NCBI GenBank assembly: GCA_002863125.1
Contig: PKEB01000008.1
Coordinates: 1 to 35,690, forward strand
Length of the DNA stretch: 35,690 nucleotides
From: Flavobacteriales bacterium
Lineage (GTDB): Bacteria; Bacteroidota; Bacteroidia; Flavobacteriales_D; Sanyastnellaceae
Direction: 5' to 3'
The notes beneath the pieces were generated by a model that ran no database searches, was not told the DNA's origin, and saw only the letters and a program-made list of their open reading frames with translations. The translations under genes were made by a program, and so were the position numbers. Below, one piece after another: positions 6,567 to 14,634 of this stretch (position 1 is its first letter; the number at the start of each line of letters is the position of its first letter).

Positions 6567-7525
6567 CCCACAACTGGCAAGACTCCGCCAATCCACCCGA
6601 TGTAGGCGAGGTAAATGAGCAACAGAAGGGCGCCTTTCCAGCGGTGGATCAGCCCCTTGTGCATCATCATCACGCCTACTAACAGGGCGACGCCGGTCAT
6701 CCACCAAAAATCAATTTCCAAGGCTTGCGCATCGACGGGAAGCGGGATGATGCTCGCGCTGATGCCCGCGGCCAGGAACACGTTGAAAATGTTGGAGCCG
6801 ATGAGGTTACCAAGCGCCAGGTCCGGCTCGCGCTTGTACGCGGCGATGCCCGAGGCGACGAGCTCCGGCACGCTGGTGCCGAAGGCGACGACCGTGAGTC
6901 CGATGATGTGGTCGCTCACGCCGTTGTTGATGGCAATCCGCCGCGCTCCGTCAACGAACCACTCTGAGCCGTAGAATAATCCCAAGCTGGCCACTGCACA
7001 TCCGCCCAGCAAAACGGCAAACGGCCGGTTGGCATCTTCCATTTCTTCGTCGTTGGCTTCTGTGGGCGTCTCCGTCAACCGCGCCCGCTGGCTGCGGAAA
7101 TACAGCATGGCCAGCAACGCAATCGCACCCCCCACGAGCACAAGGCCTTCGCTTTGCGTGATCGTCCGATCCCGGGCAAACCACCAGATACCGAGCGAAG
7201 CGGCCATCAGCACGGGCCAATCGCTGCGCATAAGCGAGCGGTCGACACGGACCGGGTGAATCAGCGCAGTTACGCCGAGGATGAGGGCCAGGTTGGCGAT
7301 GTTGGAACCGATGACGTTGCCCACCGTGATGCCGGGGTTGCCTTCTAAGGCCGCCCGGGCCGACGCCATGATTTCCGGTGCCGAGGTGCCGATGGATACG
7401 ATGGTCAACCCCACAATGACAGGTGGGACGCGCATCTTGATGGCGAGCCCGGAGGCGAATTTGACGAGGTAGTCACCGCTCAGCACCAAGACAACCAGGC
7501 CGGCGATCAGGATCAAAAATTCCAT
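6563..7525 (-). CDS. Calcium/sodium antiporter (CaCA family, YrbG-like)
   Basis: Integral inner-membrane exchanger of 320 residues, the usual size of prokaryotic CaCA proteins. It shows the two inverted alpha repeats of the family: IGTSAPE...GNVIGSNIAN in the first half and FGTSVPELVAS...GNLIGSNIFN in the second half. The acidic and polar residues of these repeats form the ion-binding site. A central hydrophilic loop (around residues 145-170, with several acidic residues) separates the halves. It starts directly after the stop of the TatA-type gene, with no gap, and overlaps the alkB-like gene by four bases. The family is secure; the transported ions (probably Ca2+ against Na+) are inferred. 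Confidence 0.94.
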   Translation of the reverse strand: MEFLILIAGLVVLVLSGDYLVKFASGLAIKMRVPPVIVGLTIVSIGTSAPEIMASARAALEGNPGITVGNVIGSNIANLALILGVTALIHPVRVDRSLMRSDWPVLMAASLGIWWFARDRTITQSEGLVLVGGAIALLAMLYFRSQRARLTETPTEANDEEMEDANRPFAVLLGGCAVASLGLFYGSEWFVDGARRIAINNGVSDHIIGLTVVAFGTSVPELVASGIAAYKREPDLALGNLIGSNIFNVFLAAGISASIIPLPVDAQALEIDFWWMTGVALLVGVMMMHKGLIHRWKGALLLLIYLAYIGWIGGVLPVVG

Positions 7526-7804
7526 TTACTCGGCTTTGGGTGCATCGGCGGAGGCCTGGTCCGCCTTCGTTGCAGCACTCGGCCGCTTGGGAACCGAGTT
7601 CAGGGGGTCCATAGAGTTCCGCACCTCATTGACGTCCTTGCGAATGTCGTCGGTGGTGGAGAGGATTTCCCGCTGAATTTGATCGGTGGCACTGCGGAAT
7701 TCACGCACGGCTTTGCCCATCGTCCGTGCAAACGAAGGGATGCCCTTGGCTCCAAACAGCAAGAGGTAAACAAGGAACGCAAATACGATTTCCGTCATGC
7801 CCAT
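7526..7804 (-). CDS. Twin-arginine translocase TatA/TatB-type subunit
   Basis: Small membrane protein of 92 residues with the TatA/B plan: a short N-terminal transmembrane helix (TEIVFAFLVYLLLFGAKGIP), a hinge Gly-x-x-x-Pro, and an amphipathic helix (ARTMGKAVREFRSATDQIQ), then a charged C-terminal tail. It would form part of the pore that exports folded proteins. I chose ATG 7804 because a promoter-like TACCTTCG ends four bases before it; ATG 7825 would add seven residues and ATG 7798 would remove two. The longer tail fits TatB or a Bacteroidota TatA. No tatC lies in the window. The gene is co-directional with, and abuts, the antiporter gene. Confidence 0.85.
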   Translation of the reverse strand: MGMTEIVFAFLVYLLLFGAKGIPSFARTMGKAVREFRSATDQIQREILSTTDDIRKDVNEVRNSMDPLNSVPKRPSAATKADQASADAPKAE

Positions 7805-7808
7805 GGCG

Positions 7809-7816
7809 CGAAGGTA
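7809..7816 (-). promoter_or_regulatory. Start-adjacent -7-like element (TACCTTCG) of the Tat gene
   Basis: Minus-strand TACCTTCG is followed by CGCC and the ATG at 7804. It differs from TAnnTTTG at one base and has the same start-adjacent geometry as several other genes here. It argues for 7804 rather than 7825 as the start. Confidence 0.5.
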
Positions 7817-7835
7817 CGTCAACATGGCGGGCGAT

Positions 7836-7862
7836 TTTGTTCCCTTTCGAGGGCTAATTTTG
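7836..7862 (+). promoter_or_regulatory. Promoter of the M1 peptidase gene (TTTG-N15-TAATTTTG)
   Basis: TAATTTTG (7855-7862) matches TAnnTTTG exactly and ends five bases before the ATG at 7868. TTTG at 7836-7839 could be the -33 element, though the 15-base spacing is short. The transcript would be leaderless or nearly so. Confidence 0.6.
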
Positions 7863-7867
7863 TGGGT

Positions 7868-10800
7868 ATGCGAAAATTGAATGCCACGCTTTGGGCCTGT
7901 TTATTCCTGCCACTTCTGCTCTCTGCTCAAGTGGAAGAAGCAACTGCGCCCTATTTCCAACAGGACGTCGACCACCGCATCGAGGTGGCGCTCGACGATG
8001 TGCGCCACGAACTGCACGGCACCATCGCCACGACGTACCGCAACAACAGCCCGGATGCTTTGGACGTCCTGTGGATTCACCTCTGGCCCAACGCATACAA
8101 GGACGGCACCACTGCTTTGGCGCAGCAGCAATTTCGCGAAGGCAACCTCTTCATGTTCTGGGCGATGCAGCGCGAATTGGGCGGCATCGATTCGCTCGAC
8201 TTTCGCATTGACGGAGCGCCGGTGCTGTGGTCGTTTGACGACGTGCACCAGGACATCGCCCGGATCGACCTGCCGGAGCCGCTGGCCCCCGGGGCGTCGC
8301 TCACCTACACCACGCCGTTTCGCGTGAAGGTGCCTTCCGGCAAAATCAGCCGACTCGGCCACATCGGTGAGTCCTACCAACTGACCCAGTGGTACCCCAA
8401 GCCCGCGGTGTACGACCGCGACGGTTGGCACCCCATGCCATACCTCAACCAAGGGGAATTTTACTCGGAGTTCGGTTCGTTTGACGTGAGCATTACTGTG
8501 CCTGCCAATTACGTGGTGGGCTCTACAGGCGACTTGGATCCGAGCGAAGCGGACAACGCGCGAGAGCTGGCCTTCTTGGACTCTTTGGCGCTCGCAACGG
8601 CTCGCCGGGTGGACGGAAGCGCGTTCGATGCGGAGGGGTTCGATACGGAGGAGGCGATGAAATTTCCCGAATCCTCCTCGCGCACCAAAACCCTTCGCTA
8701 CCGCCAATCCAATGTCCATGACTTTGCGTGGTTTGCCGACAAACGATGGTGGGTGCTCAAGGGCGAAGTGGAGCTTCCGTACTCGGGGAGATCCGTGACT
8801 TCTTGGGCCATGTTCACTCCAGCAGCTGCTAATCTCTGGCGTGCGTCGTTGGCCTATATCGAGGACGCCACGTACTATTACTCCAAATGGAACGGGGAGT
8901 ACCCTTACAACCACGTTACTGCGGTGGATGGCACCATCAGTGCGGGCGGCGGTATGGAATACCCCAACGTTACGGTCATTGGCAAAAGCGGGAGCGCCCT
9001 TGGGCTCGAGACCGTCATCGTCCACGAGGTTGGCCACAACTGGTTTTACGGCATCCTCGGCAGCAACGAACGCACCAACGCATGGATGGACGAGGGCATC
9101 AATTCGTTCAACGAGACCCGGTACTTCGTCGAGAAATACGGAGACAAGCTCGGATTGACTGGTTTTGAAGACCGGGCCACGCCGCTCATGGAGCGTTTTG
9201 ATCTGGTCGGAAAATCCTACGAAAGCAGAAATGTCTTCGCATATTTTCTCAGTGCACGTATGGCCGTCGATCAGTCTATGCAATGCCATTCCAACGACTT
9301 CAGTCCCATTAACTACGGTACGGTGGTCTACTCAAAGACGGCTGCTGCGTTTGACTACCTGCGCAATAGCCTCGGCACGGAGCGGTTTGACCGAGGCATG
9401 CACGCCTACTTCGATGCCTGGAAATTCAAGCACCCCGCACCCGAAGATCTCCGGGCTTCACTCGAAGGCAGCACAGGGGAAGACCTCGGGTGGTTTTTCG
9501 ACGGCCTCGTACCCACGACCGTACAAACGGATTACGCCATCCACTCGGTCCGCGGGGCTGGCGATGCGACTGCGGTGACCGTCCGTAACAAAGGGGAACT
9601 TGAAGGGCCTTGGTCGTTGCACGGCCAACGCGATGACGGCGAGTGGGAGGCTCTGGGATGGTACCCCGGCGTCGCAGCGGGCGAACAGTCGGAAGTTGAC
9701 GTGCCGGCATATGCTGCGTACCGCATCGACCACGACGGGGTGATGCTGGACAACAACCCTCACAACAACACCCGCCGCACGCACGGCCTGTTGAAGGCGA
9801 TCGAACCCCTGCAGCTCGGCGCCATCACCCGGCTGGATGACGGCACCCGTACCCAATTGGCCTGGCTCCCAGCATCTGGATGGAACGAACAAGATGGCTT
9901 CATGGTGGGTGCGGCGTTGCACAACACGGTTCTGCCGTTGCGGGATTTTGAGTGGATGGCGATGCCGATGTACGCGCTTGGCAGTATGCACGTCAACGGC
10001 ATGGCTCGGGTGTCATTGAAACGGGACGCGTGGCGGTTTGAAGGGACCGGACGCTCGTTCTCGGACGCCTTCATTGCCGATTATTTCGATGTACGGTACG
10101 TCCGGCACGAACTTAAAGCCATTCGAAGTTTCGATCGCATCCCCGCCGATCGCAGCCGGGCGCGGCTCGAGTTGAGCGCCATCGACATGCGCTCCCGCGG
10201 CGGTTACGATCCTGACGTGAACGACCCGGGGTTTGCTCCGGTGACATCGGAATACCGGCAAGTCCTGCGTGTGGCGTATACGTTGGAACGCTCCAATGTT
10301 CGGACCCAGCAGTCCCTTCAGTTGCGAGGTACGTGGGCCGGCTTGGCGTTTGATGAATACAATCAATACCTGTATGCGACGTTCGCTTCGCCGGGCCTCT
10401 TCCCCAACCATACCTCCAAAGGCAGTGTATGGGAAGCCACTTGGGAAGGTGAACGTGAGATCAACCGCTCGGGTGCAAACTGGAGTTGGCGCTGCTACGC
10501 CGCCACGTCGCTCGGCGATCACCATGTCTACGGGTTGCAGACCATGGGGTTGAACGGCAACGACGATTTGCTGCGCGACCACCTGACTTTTTCGAGGGGG
10601 GTCGACACATTCGCTAGCCGCATTGTTGCTCAAGAACAGGGCGGCCTCGCCTTGCAGGGCGGAACGGCATTCAGCAACCACCCGGTCCGGTCGTTGTTGA
10701 CGGTCAAGGTGGCCCGGTCGTTGTTCGCCGGCATCGATGTGTACGGTGGCGCGGTGTTCAGTTCCGGACAGGAAGGCGTGGTAACGGGATTGGAATGGGA

Positions 10801-10963
10801 CGCGGGCGTCCTGAAGTTGCAATTACCGCTCGTCACGTACATCCCCGCGGGCAATGTCTGGTACACGCCGGCCACGTCGGGTTCACCGGCCGTGACGGTC
10901 GCCTTGAACTTGGAACGCCTCAGTCCATACCAGGCGCTGCGCGGCGGTACGTTCTTGCCATAA
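7868..10963 (+). CDS. M1-family (gluzincin) metallopeptidase, exported, with long C-terminal region
   Basis: Exported zinc peptidase of 1031 residues. After a signal peptide (residues 1-19, MRKLNATLW...LLLSAQ) comes an M1-type beta-sandwich, then the catalytic domain with GGGMEYPN (the substrate-binding GxMEN-like motif) and the zinc site His386-Glu387-x-x-His390 plus Glu409 in NAWMDEG, which is the M1 spacing. After about residue 600 the sequence changes to alternating polar/hydrophobic strands rich in aromatic residues, ending VALNLERLSPYQ...GTFLP; this resembles an outer-membrane-like beta region and is unlike classical M1 C-terminal helices. I infer peptide breakdown at the cell envelope. 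I chose ATG 7868 because it starts the signal peptide and lies just after a promoter; the open frame further upstream is antisense to the Tat gene. Confidence 0.9.
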   Translation: MRKLNATLWACLFLPLLLSAQVEEATAPYFQQDVDHRIEVALDDVRHELHGTIATTYRNNSPDALDVLWIHLWPNAYKDGTTALAQQQFREGNLFMFWAMQRELGGIDSLDFRIDGAPVLWSFDDVHQDIARIDLPEPLAPGASLTYTTPFRVKVPSGKISRLGHIGESYQLTQWYPKPAVYDRDGWHPMPYLNQGEFYSEFGSFDVSITVPANYVVGSTGDLDPSEADNARELAFLDSLALATARRVDGSAFDAEGFDTEEAMKFPESSSRTKTLRYRQSNVHDFAWFADKRWWVLKGEVELPYSGRSVTSWAMFTPAAANLWRASLAYIEDATYYYSKWNGEYPYNHVTAVDGTISAGGGMEYPNVTVIGKSGSALGLETVIVHEVGHNWFYGILGSNERTNAWMDEGINSFNETRYFVEKYGDKLGLTGFEDRATPLMERFDLVGKSYESRNVFAYFLSARMAVDQSMQCHSNDFSPINYGTVVYSKTAAAFDYLRNSLGTERFDRGMHAYFDAWKFKHPAPEDLRASLEGSTGEDLGWFFDGLVPTTVQTDYAIHSVRGAGDATAVTVRNKGELEGPWSLHGQRDDGEWEALGWYPGVAAGEQSEVDVPAYAAYRIDHDGVMLDNNPHNNTRRTHGLLKAIEPLQLGAITRLDDGTRTQLAWLPASGWNEQDGFMVGAALHNTVLPLRDFEWMAMPMYALGSMHVNGMARVSLKRDAWRFEGTGRSFSDAFIADYFDVRYVRHELKAIRSFDRIPADRSRARLELSAIDMRSRGGYDPDVNDPGFAPVTSEYRQVLRVAYTLERSNVRTQQSLQLRGTWAGLAFDEYNQYLYATFASPGLFPNHTSKGSVWEATWEGEREINRSGANWSWRCYAATSLGDHHVYGLQTMGLNGNDDLLRDHLTFSRGVDTFASRIVAQEQGGLALQGGTAFSNHPVRSLLTVKVARSLFAGIDVYGGAVFSSGQEGVVTGLEWDAGVLKLQLPLVTYIPAGNVWYTPATSGSPAVTVALNLERLSPYQALRGGTFLP

Positions 10964-11052
10964 AGGTGTAAGCGAGTTTATGGCCATCGGGCTGTGATTA
11001 TTTTTCACACTCCCTGCATGCGAAGTCAGTTTGCATGAACTACTTTGGAATT

Positions 11053-11361
11053 ATGAAAAATCTCCTCGCAGCCAGCGCGATTCTCCTGATGGTCGGATGC
11101 GCTCCCGACAGCACCAAATTGCTCCAAGGGTACAGCACCGAAGGCTTGACCTACGAAAACACGTCGGTCTACTACAACGGCAAACTGGCCGCAACGCTTG
11201 CCTCCGTTGAAGTCGCTTTGGACGACGGGAAGCTCGTGCAGGAAGCCACTTTCGTGTTGACGTCGAATGAGTACAACGACATCGCTATCAACATCATCAA
11301 GCTGATCCAGCAAAAGAAGGAGAACCCCAATTGGGAGATTGAGGTCGAGCTTAAGCTCTGA
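11053..11361 (+). CDS. Small predicted lipoprotein of unknown function
   Basis: A 102-residue protein with a lipoprotein signal peptide, MKNLLAASAILLMVGC, where the Cys at position 16 would be lipidated. The mature part (about 86 residues) is a mix of short beta strands and a helix (NDIAINIIKLIQQKKEN) and ends in EVELKL. I do not recognise a family. ATG 11053 gives the most typical signal peptide; ATG 11035 would add six residues. It lies about 90 bases after the M1 peptidase gene in the same direction and faces the TonB receptor gene, whose end is 21 bases away. No clear terminator lies in that gap. Confidence 0.7.
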   Translation: MKNLLAASAILLMVGCAPDSTKLLQGYSTEGLTYENTSVYYNGKLAATLASVEVALDDGKLVQEATFVLTSNEYNDIAINIIKLIQQKKENPNWEIEVELKL

Positions 11362-11382
11362 CAGACTCAGACGACCCGCCGC

Positions 11383-14300
11383 TTATTCTTCCGTGAAGTT
11401 GTACGACAGGCCAAACGAGAACGTGCGGCCCCGCGTGAAGCTTTGGAAGGTGTATTCATCGCCTTTGAAGGTGTAGGACTGCCGGTACTCGGGATCGAGC
11501 AAATTGCGACCTTGCAACTTCAAGGTGAAGCGGTCACCCAACGTTTTCGTGACGCTCACGTCGAGCGCTCCCCGTGGCTGGTCGTAAATGTCCGGTGTTC
11601 CACCTGGGGTAATCAACACCAACTTCGGTCCGCTCACGTTGAAACCGGCGTTGACCGACAGTCCCAATGAGTCGTTGGCATAGTTGACGATGCCGTTGAC
11701 GATGTAAGGCGATTGGCCGTACATCGGACGGGTATCGAGGTGATCGGGATCCGTCGCTCGGATTTCAATCAACTCGTCCTCGGCGATGGCCGTGGCGCTC
11801 TGGATGTAGGTGGCGTTGAAGGCCACGTTGAAGGCCTCGAGCGATTCGCTGAGTGAGCCAAGGTTCTTCTTGAGTTCAAATTCGAAACCGCCGAGCTGCG
11901 CGCTTGCCACGTTCTTCCAGGTGATTTCGGTGTTTGCCGCAGTGGAGATGATGACCTGCTCGATGGGGTCGGTGAAGTGCTTGTAGAACAGGCTGACCGA
12001 CACCAACTCGCGCAATCCGGGGAATACCTCGAATCGGTTGTCGATGTTCAGGACCTTGGTGCGGTTCAGGTCGGTGTTGCCGGTCTGCTGCTCCTGAATT
12101 TCGAAATCGAACACTGAGAAGGGCGCCTTTTCCCGGAACAAGGGACGCGCGACGCTTTGGCTGGCCGAGAAGCGGTACTGGGTGATTTTCAAATCCTCCT
12201 CAGCGAGTTTCACGGTCATGTTCAACGAAGGCAGCACATCCAGTACGTTCAGTGTGCCGCGGAAGTTGCTTTCCAATTCAGGCAGCAAATCGTCATCGAG
12301 CAGCTTGTCGCTTTCCAGCAGCATGTCGGTGGCTTCCACGCGGATGCCGCCGTTCAACTTGATGTTTTCGCGCGGGTCAAAGTTGACCATGGCGTAGCCG
12401 CCGAGCACCGTTTGCTGGGCTTCGTAGCTGTTTTGAATGTCCGTGTCGTCCCGCAGGTACAGGTAGTTGGTGGCTCCTGAAGACGCGCCGGGGATGATCT
12501 CCATGTTGGCAGCGCTGAAGTAGTCGGTGGGGTTGCCGTTGTAGTCGACGCCTTGGGACACGAAGCTGAAGCGGTTTTCCGAATAGTCCCGGGTGCGCTG
12601 GACCATGGAGAGGCCCAAGGCCAATTTGTTATCCGGTCCCCATTCCTCCGCGATGGGCTTTTCAAAATTGAATTTCAAATCGAGCGTCGCGTTGTCCATG
12701 GTGCGGTAAAAACGCGTGGGCGAGGGGTAGAGGTTGTCCTGGATGCTGTAGGCCAACTCATCAGAGCTCGTCTCCGTCACGGTGTAACCGGGGTAGTATT
12801 CGTTCAAATCCTCGCCATCGGCCAACAGGGCGAGTGCGTCCTCCGTGATGTCGTTGCCAGAGGCATCGCTGTAGACCAAGCCGCCGGGCAGGCTTTCGTA
12901 GCTGTTGATGAACAAGCGCAAATCCGGGGTGACCTGCTTGCCCTTGGTGTACGAAGCGCTCCAGGTGATTTTGTGGTTGACGTTCTCGCTGAGTTCGTGC
13001 GTTCCACGCAATTGGAAGATATTCATGCTGCGCTCCAGGTAGCGCTGCTGGCGCTGCTCTTGACCGAGTCCAACGGCGTCACTGGGGTTGATGCCGTCTT
13101 GGTAACGTGCGTCGTTGATGCCCGAAATCGTGGGCATGTAGGTGAAGCCGATTTTGCTCGTGGGGCTGATGTTGTAGCCGAGGTTGAACAGGGCCGACGT
13201 GTAGACGGATTGTGTGCCGCGGGTGTCGGTGAACTGGCGCTGGACGTCGAGTTCGTTCTTTTCGGTTTCGATGCCGGTGAGCAGGAAGCGGCCCGTCGAG
13301 CCGTTCTCGTACATCCGGTTGGTGACTTTGTGTTGCAAGCCGAAGTTGTACCCCAATGAGCGCCCTGCGACTTTGACGACGTCGCCGAATGAGAGGCTCT
13401 GGGACAGATCCAATGAGGGAGCGCCTTGAACGGGCTCCCATGTGTTTCCGAAGGCCTGCGTCTGGCTGGACAGCAACTGATTTTGCTCGGCGCGGATGGC
13501 CGTCATGAATTCGTTATTGACTTGGCTCAGGTTCTCAATCTCGTCGATGGCGTTGACGATGTTGATGATGGACGTTTGGCCGCTGCCGCCGCCGATGTCC
13601 TCCGCTCCGTCGACGCCCAATTCGTTCAGTTGCTGCTCGAAGCCGGCCAGCACCAAGGCGTCGTAGTAGTTGGAGTATTGTGGCGCCTGAATGTCCGCGC
13701 CATCCACGATGCTCGGGATGTCCAACGTGCCGTTGTCAAAGCCCCACATAGCCGTGCTGCCCACCTCGCTGGTGATGAAGTTGTCGTTGAAGGTGGTGTT
13801 TGTGTTGAAACCGGTGGACGTCGAGTAGTTGAAGGTGAAGCTGTCCGGGAAGTCTTTGGTGATGACGTTGATGTACGCCCCCGAGTAGTTGGACGGCAGG
13901 TTGGCGTTGAGGGTTTTGACGACCACGAGGTTGTCCACCAGGTTGGTCGGGAAGATGTCCATCGACACCGAGTTGCGCTTCGGATCGAGGGAGGGGATTT
14001 CGGCGCCGTTCAAGGCGGTGCGAACATAGCGATCGCTCAGACCGCGGACGACCACGAAGTTCCCAATGGTGTACACCCCGCTCACGCGCTTGATCGCGCT
14101 GCTGACGTCGCTGTCGCCGTTTTTCTTGATTTCTTGCGAAGAGACGTAATCGATCATGGACGTGTCCTTCTTTTTGACGTTTTCCATGTACACGGCGCTG
14201 GCCTTGTTCTGGCGGACGTCGACGACCGCTTCGGCATCGATGGCGATGACCGTGGATTCCAACTCGAAATTCAAGCTGACCGTTTCGTTGCCTGTGATGG

Positions 14301-14553
14301 TGACCTGCTGCTCCTTTGAATTGTACGCGATGAAACGACCGATTAAGGTGTACGTTCCCGGCGCCAACCCAGTGAGGGTGTAGTTGCCGTCAAAATCGCT
14401 CATGACGCCCGTTCCGCCGGGTTCGATCATGATGGTCGCACCCAGCAGGATGTCCCCGTTCACCTTGTCGGTGACGGTTCCGGTGATGGTGCCTTGGCCC
14501 AAGGCGCTGATGGATGCGATGATGCCGCAAAAGGCGAGCAGGTAGGTTTTCAT
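11383..14553 (-). CDS. TonB-dependent outer-membrane receptor with carboxypeptidase-regulatory-like domain
   Basis: Outer-membrane, energy-dependent transporter of 1056 residues. A signal peptide (residues 1-19) is followed by a CarboxypepD_reg-like beta-sandwich (about 22-105, GTVTDKVNGDILLGATI ... FDGNYTLTGLAPGTY), a plug domain (about 130-240, with SAIKRVSGVY, VVVRGLSDRY and NLVDNLVVVKT), and a long beta barrel to the end (FSFGLSYNF). The substrate cannot be read directly. The gene lies downstream of a T9SS-sorted secreted protein and a PiT-type transporter with a Pho-box-like array, so uptake of a phosphorus-containing compound is a reasonable guess. An intercistronic hairpin (14584-14614) separates it from the upstream gene, so its transcription may be partly attenuated. 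The receptor call is secure; the substrate is inference. Confidence 0.95.
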   Translation of the reverse strand: MKTYLLAFCGIIASISALGQGTITGTVTDKVNGDILLGATIMIEPGGTGVMSDFDGNYTLTGLAPGTYTLIGRFIAYNSKEQQVTITGNETVSLNFELESTVIAIDAEAVVDVRQNKASAVYMENVKKKDTSMIDYVSSQEIKKNGDSDVSSAIKRVSGVYTIGNFVVVRGLSDRYVRTALNGAEIPSLDPKRNSVSMDIFPTNLVDNLVVVKTLNANLPSNYSGAYINVITKDFPDSFTFNYSTSTGFNTNTTFNDNFITSEVGSTAMWGFDNGTLDIPSIVDGADIQAPQYSNYYDALVLAGFEQQLNELGVDGAEDIGGGSGQTSIINIVNAIDEIENLSQVNNEFMTAIRAEQNQLLSSQTQAFGNTWEPVQGAPSLDLSQSLSFGDVVKVAGRSLGYNFGLQHKVTNRMYENGSTGRFLLTGIETEKNELDVQRQFTDTRGTQSVYTSALFNLGYNISPTSKIGFTYMPTISGINDARYQDGINPSDAVGLGQEQRQQRYLERSMNIFQLRGTHELSENVNHKITWSASYTKGKQVTPDLRLFINSYESLPGGLVYSDASGNDITEDALALLADGEDLNEYYPGYTVTETSSDELAYSIQDNLYPSPTRFYRTMDNATLDLKFNFEKPIAEEWGPDNKLALGLSMVQRTRDYSENRFSFVSQGVDYNGNPTDYFSAANMEIIPGASSGATNYLYLRDDTDIQNSYEAQQTVLGGYAMVNFDPRENIKLNGGIRVEATDMLLESDKLLDDDLLPELESNFRGTLNVLDVLPSLNMTVKLAEEDLKITQYRFSASQSVARPLFREKAPFSVFDFEIQEQQTGNTDLNRTKVLNIDNRFEVFPGLRELVSVSLFYKHFTDPIEQVIISTAANTEITWKNVASAQLGGFEFELKKNLGSLSESLEAFNVAFNATYIQSATAIAEDELIEIRATDPDHLDTRPMYGQSPYIVNGIVNYANDSLGLSVNAGFNVSGPKLVLITPGGTPDIYDQPRGALDVSVTKTLGDRFTLKLQGRNLLDPEYRQSYTFKGDEYTFQSFTRGRTFSFGLSYNFTEE

Positions 14554-14583
14554 TCAGGCAGGATTTGGTTGGCCCAAAACAAG

Positions 14584-14614
14584 AGAAAGAGGCACCAAGA
14601 CGGCGCCTCTTTCT
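14584..14614 (-). terminator. Intercistronic hairpin between the T9SS protein and TonB receptor genes
   Basis: AGAAAGAGGC (14584-14593) and GCCTCTTTCT (14605-14614) form a perfect ten-pair stem. Read on the minus strand it is followed by CTTGTTTTG, a moderately U-rich tail. It may be a full or leaky terminator that lowers receptor expression, or an mRNA-stabilising stem at the 3' end of the upstream gene. Confidence 0.6.
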
Positions 14615-14634
14615 GGATTGGGTATGTGAGTCGG

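Noticed and set aside
7901-9289. 462-codon open frame antisense to the M1 peptidase gene
   Set aside because: It lies fully opposite a clear HExxH peptidase gene and its translation has no recognisable motif; long antisense frames are expected in this GC-rich coding DNA.
12553-14319. Two plus-strand frames (268 and 297 codons) antisense to the TonB receptor gene
   Set aside because: Both are shadows of a strong receptor gene; no family features.
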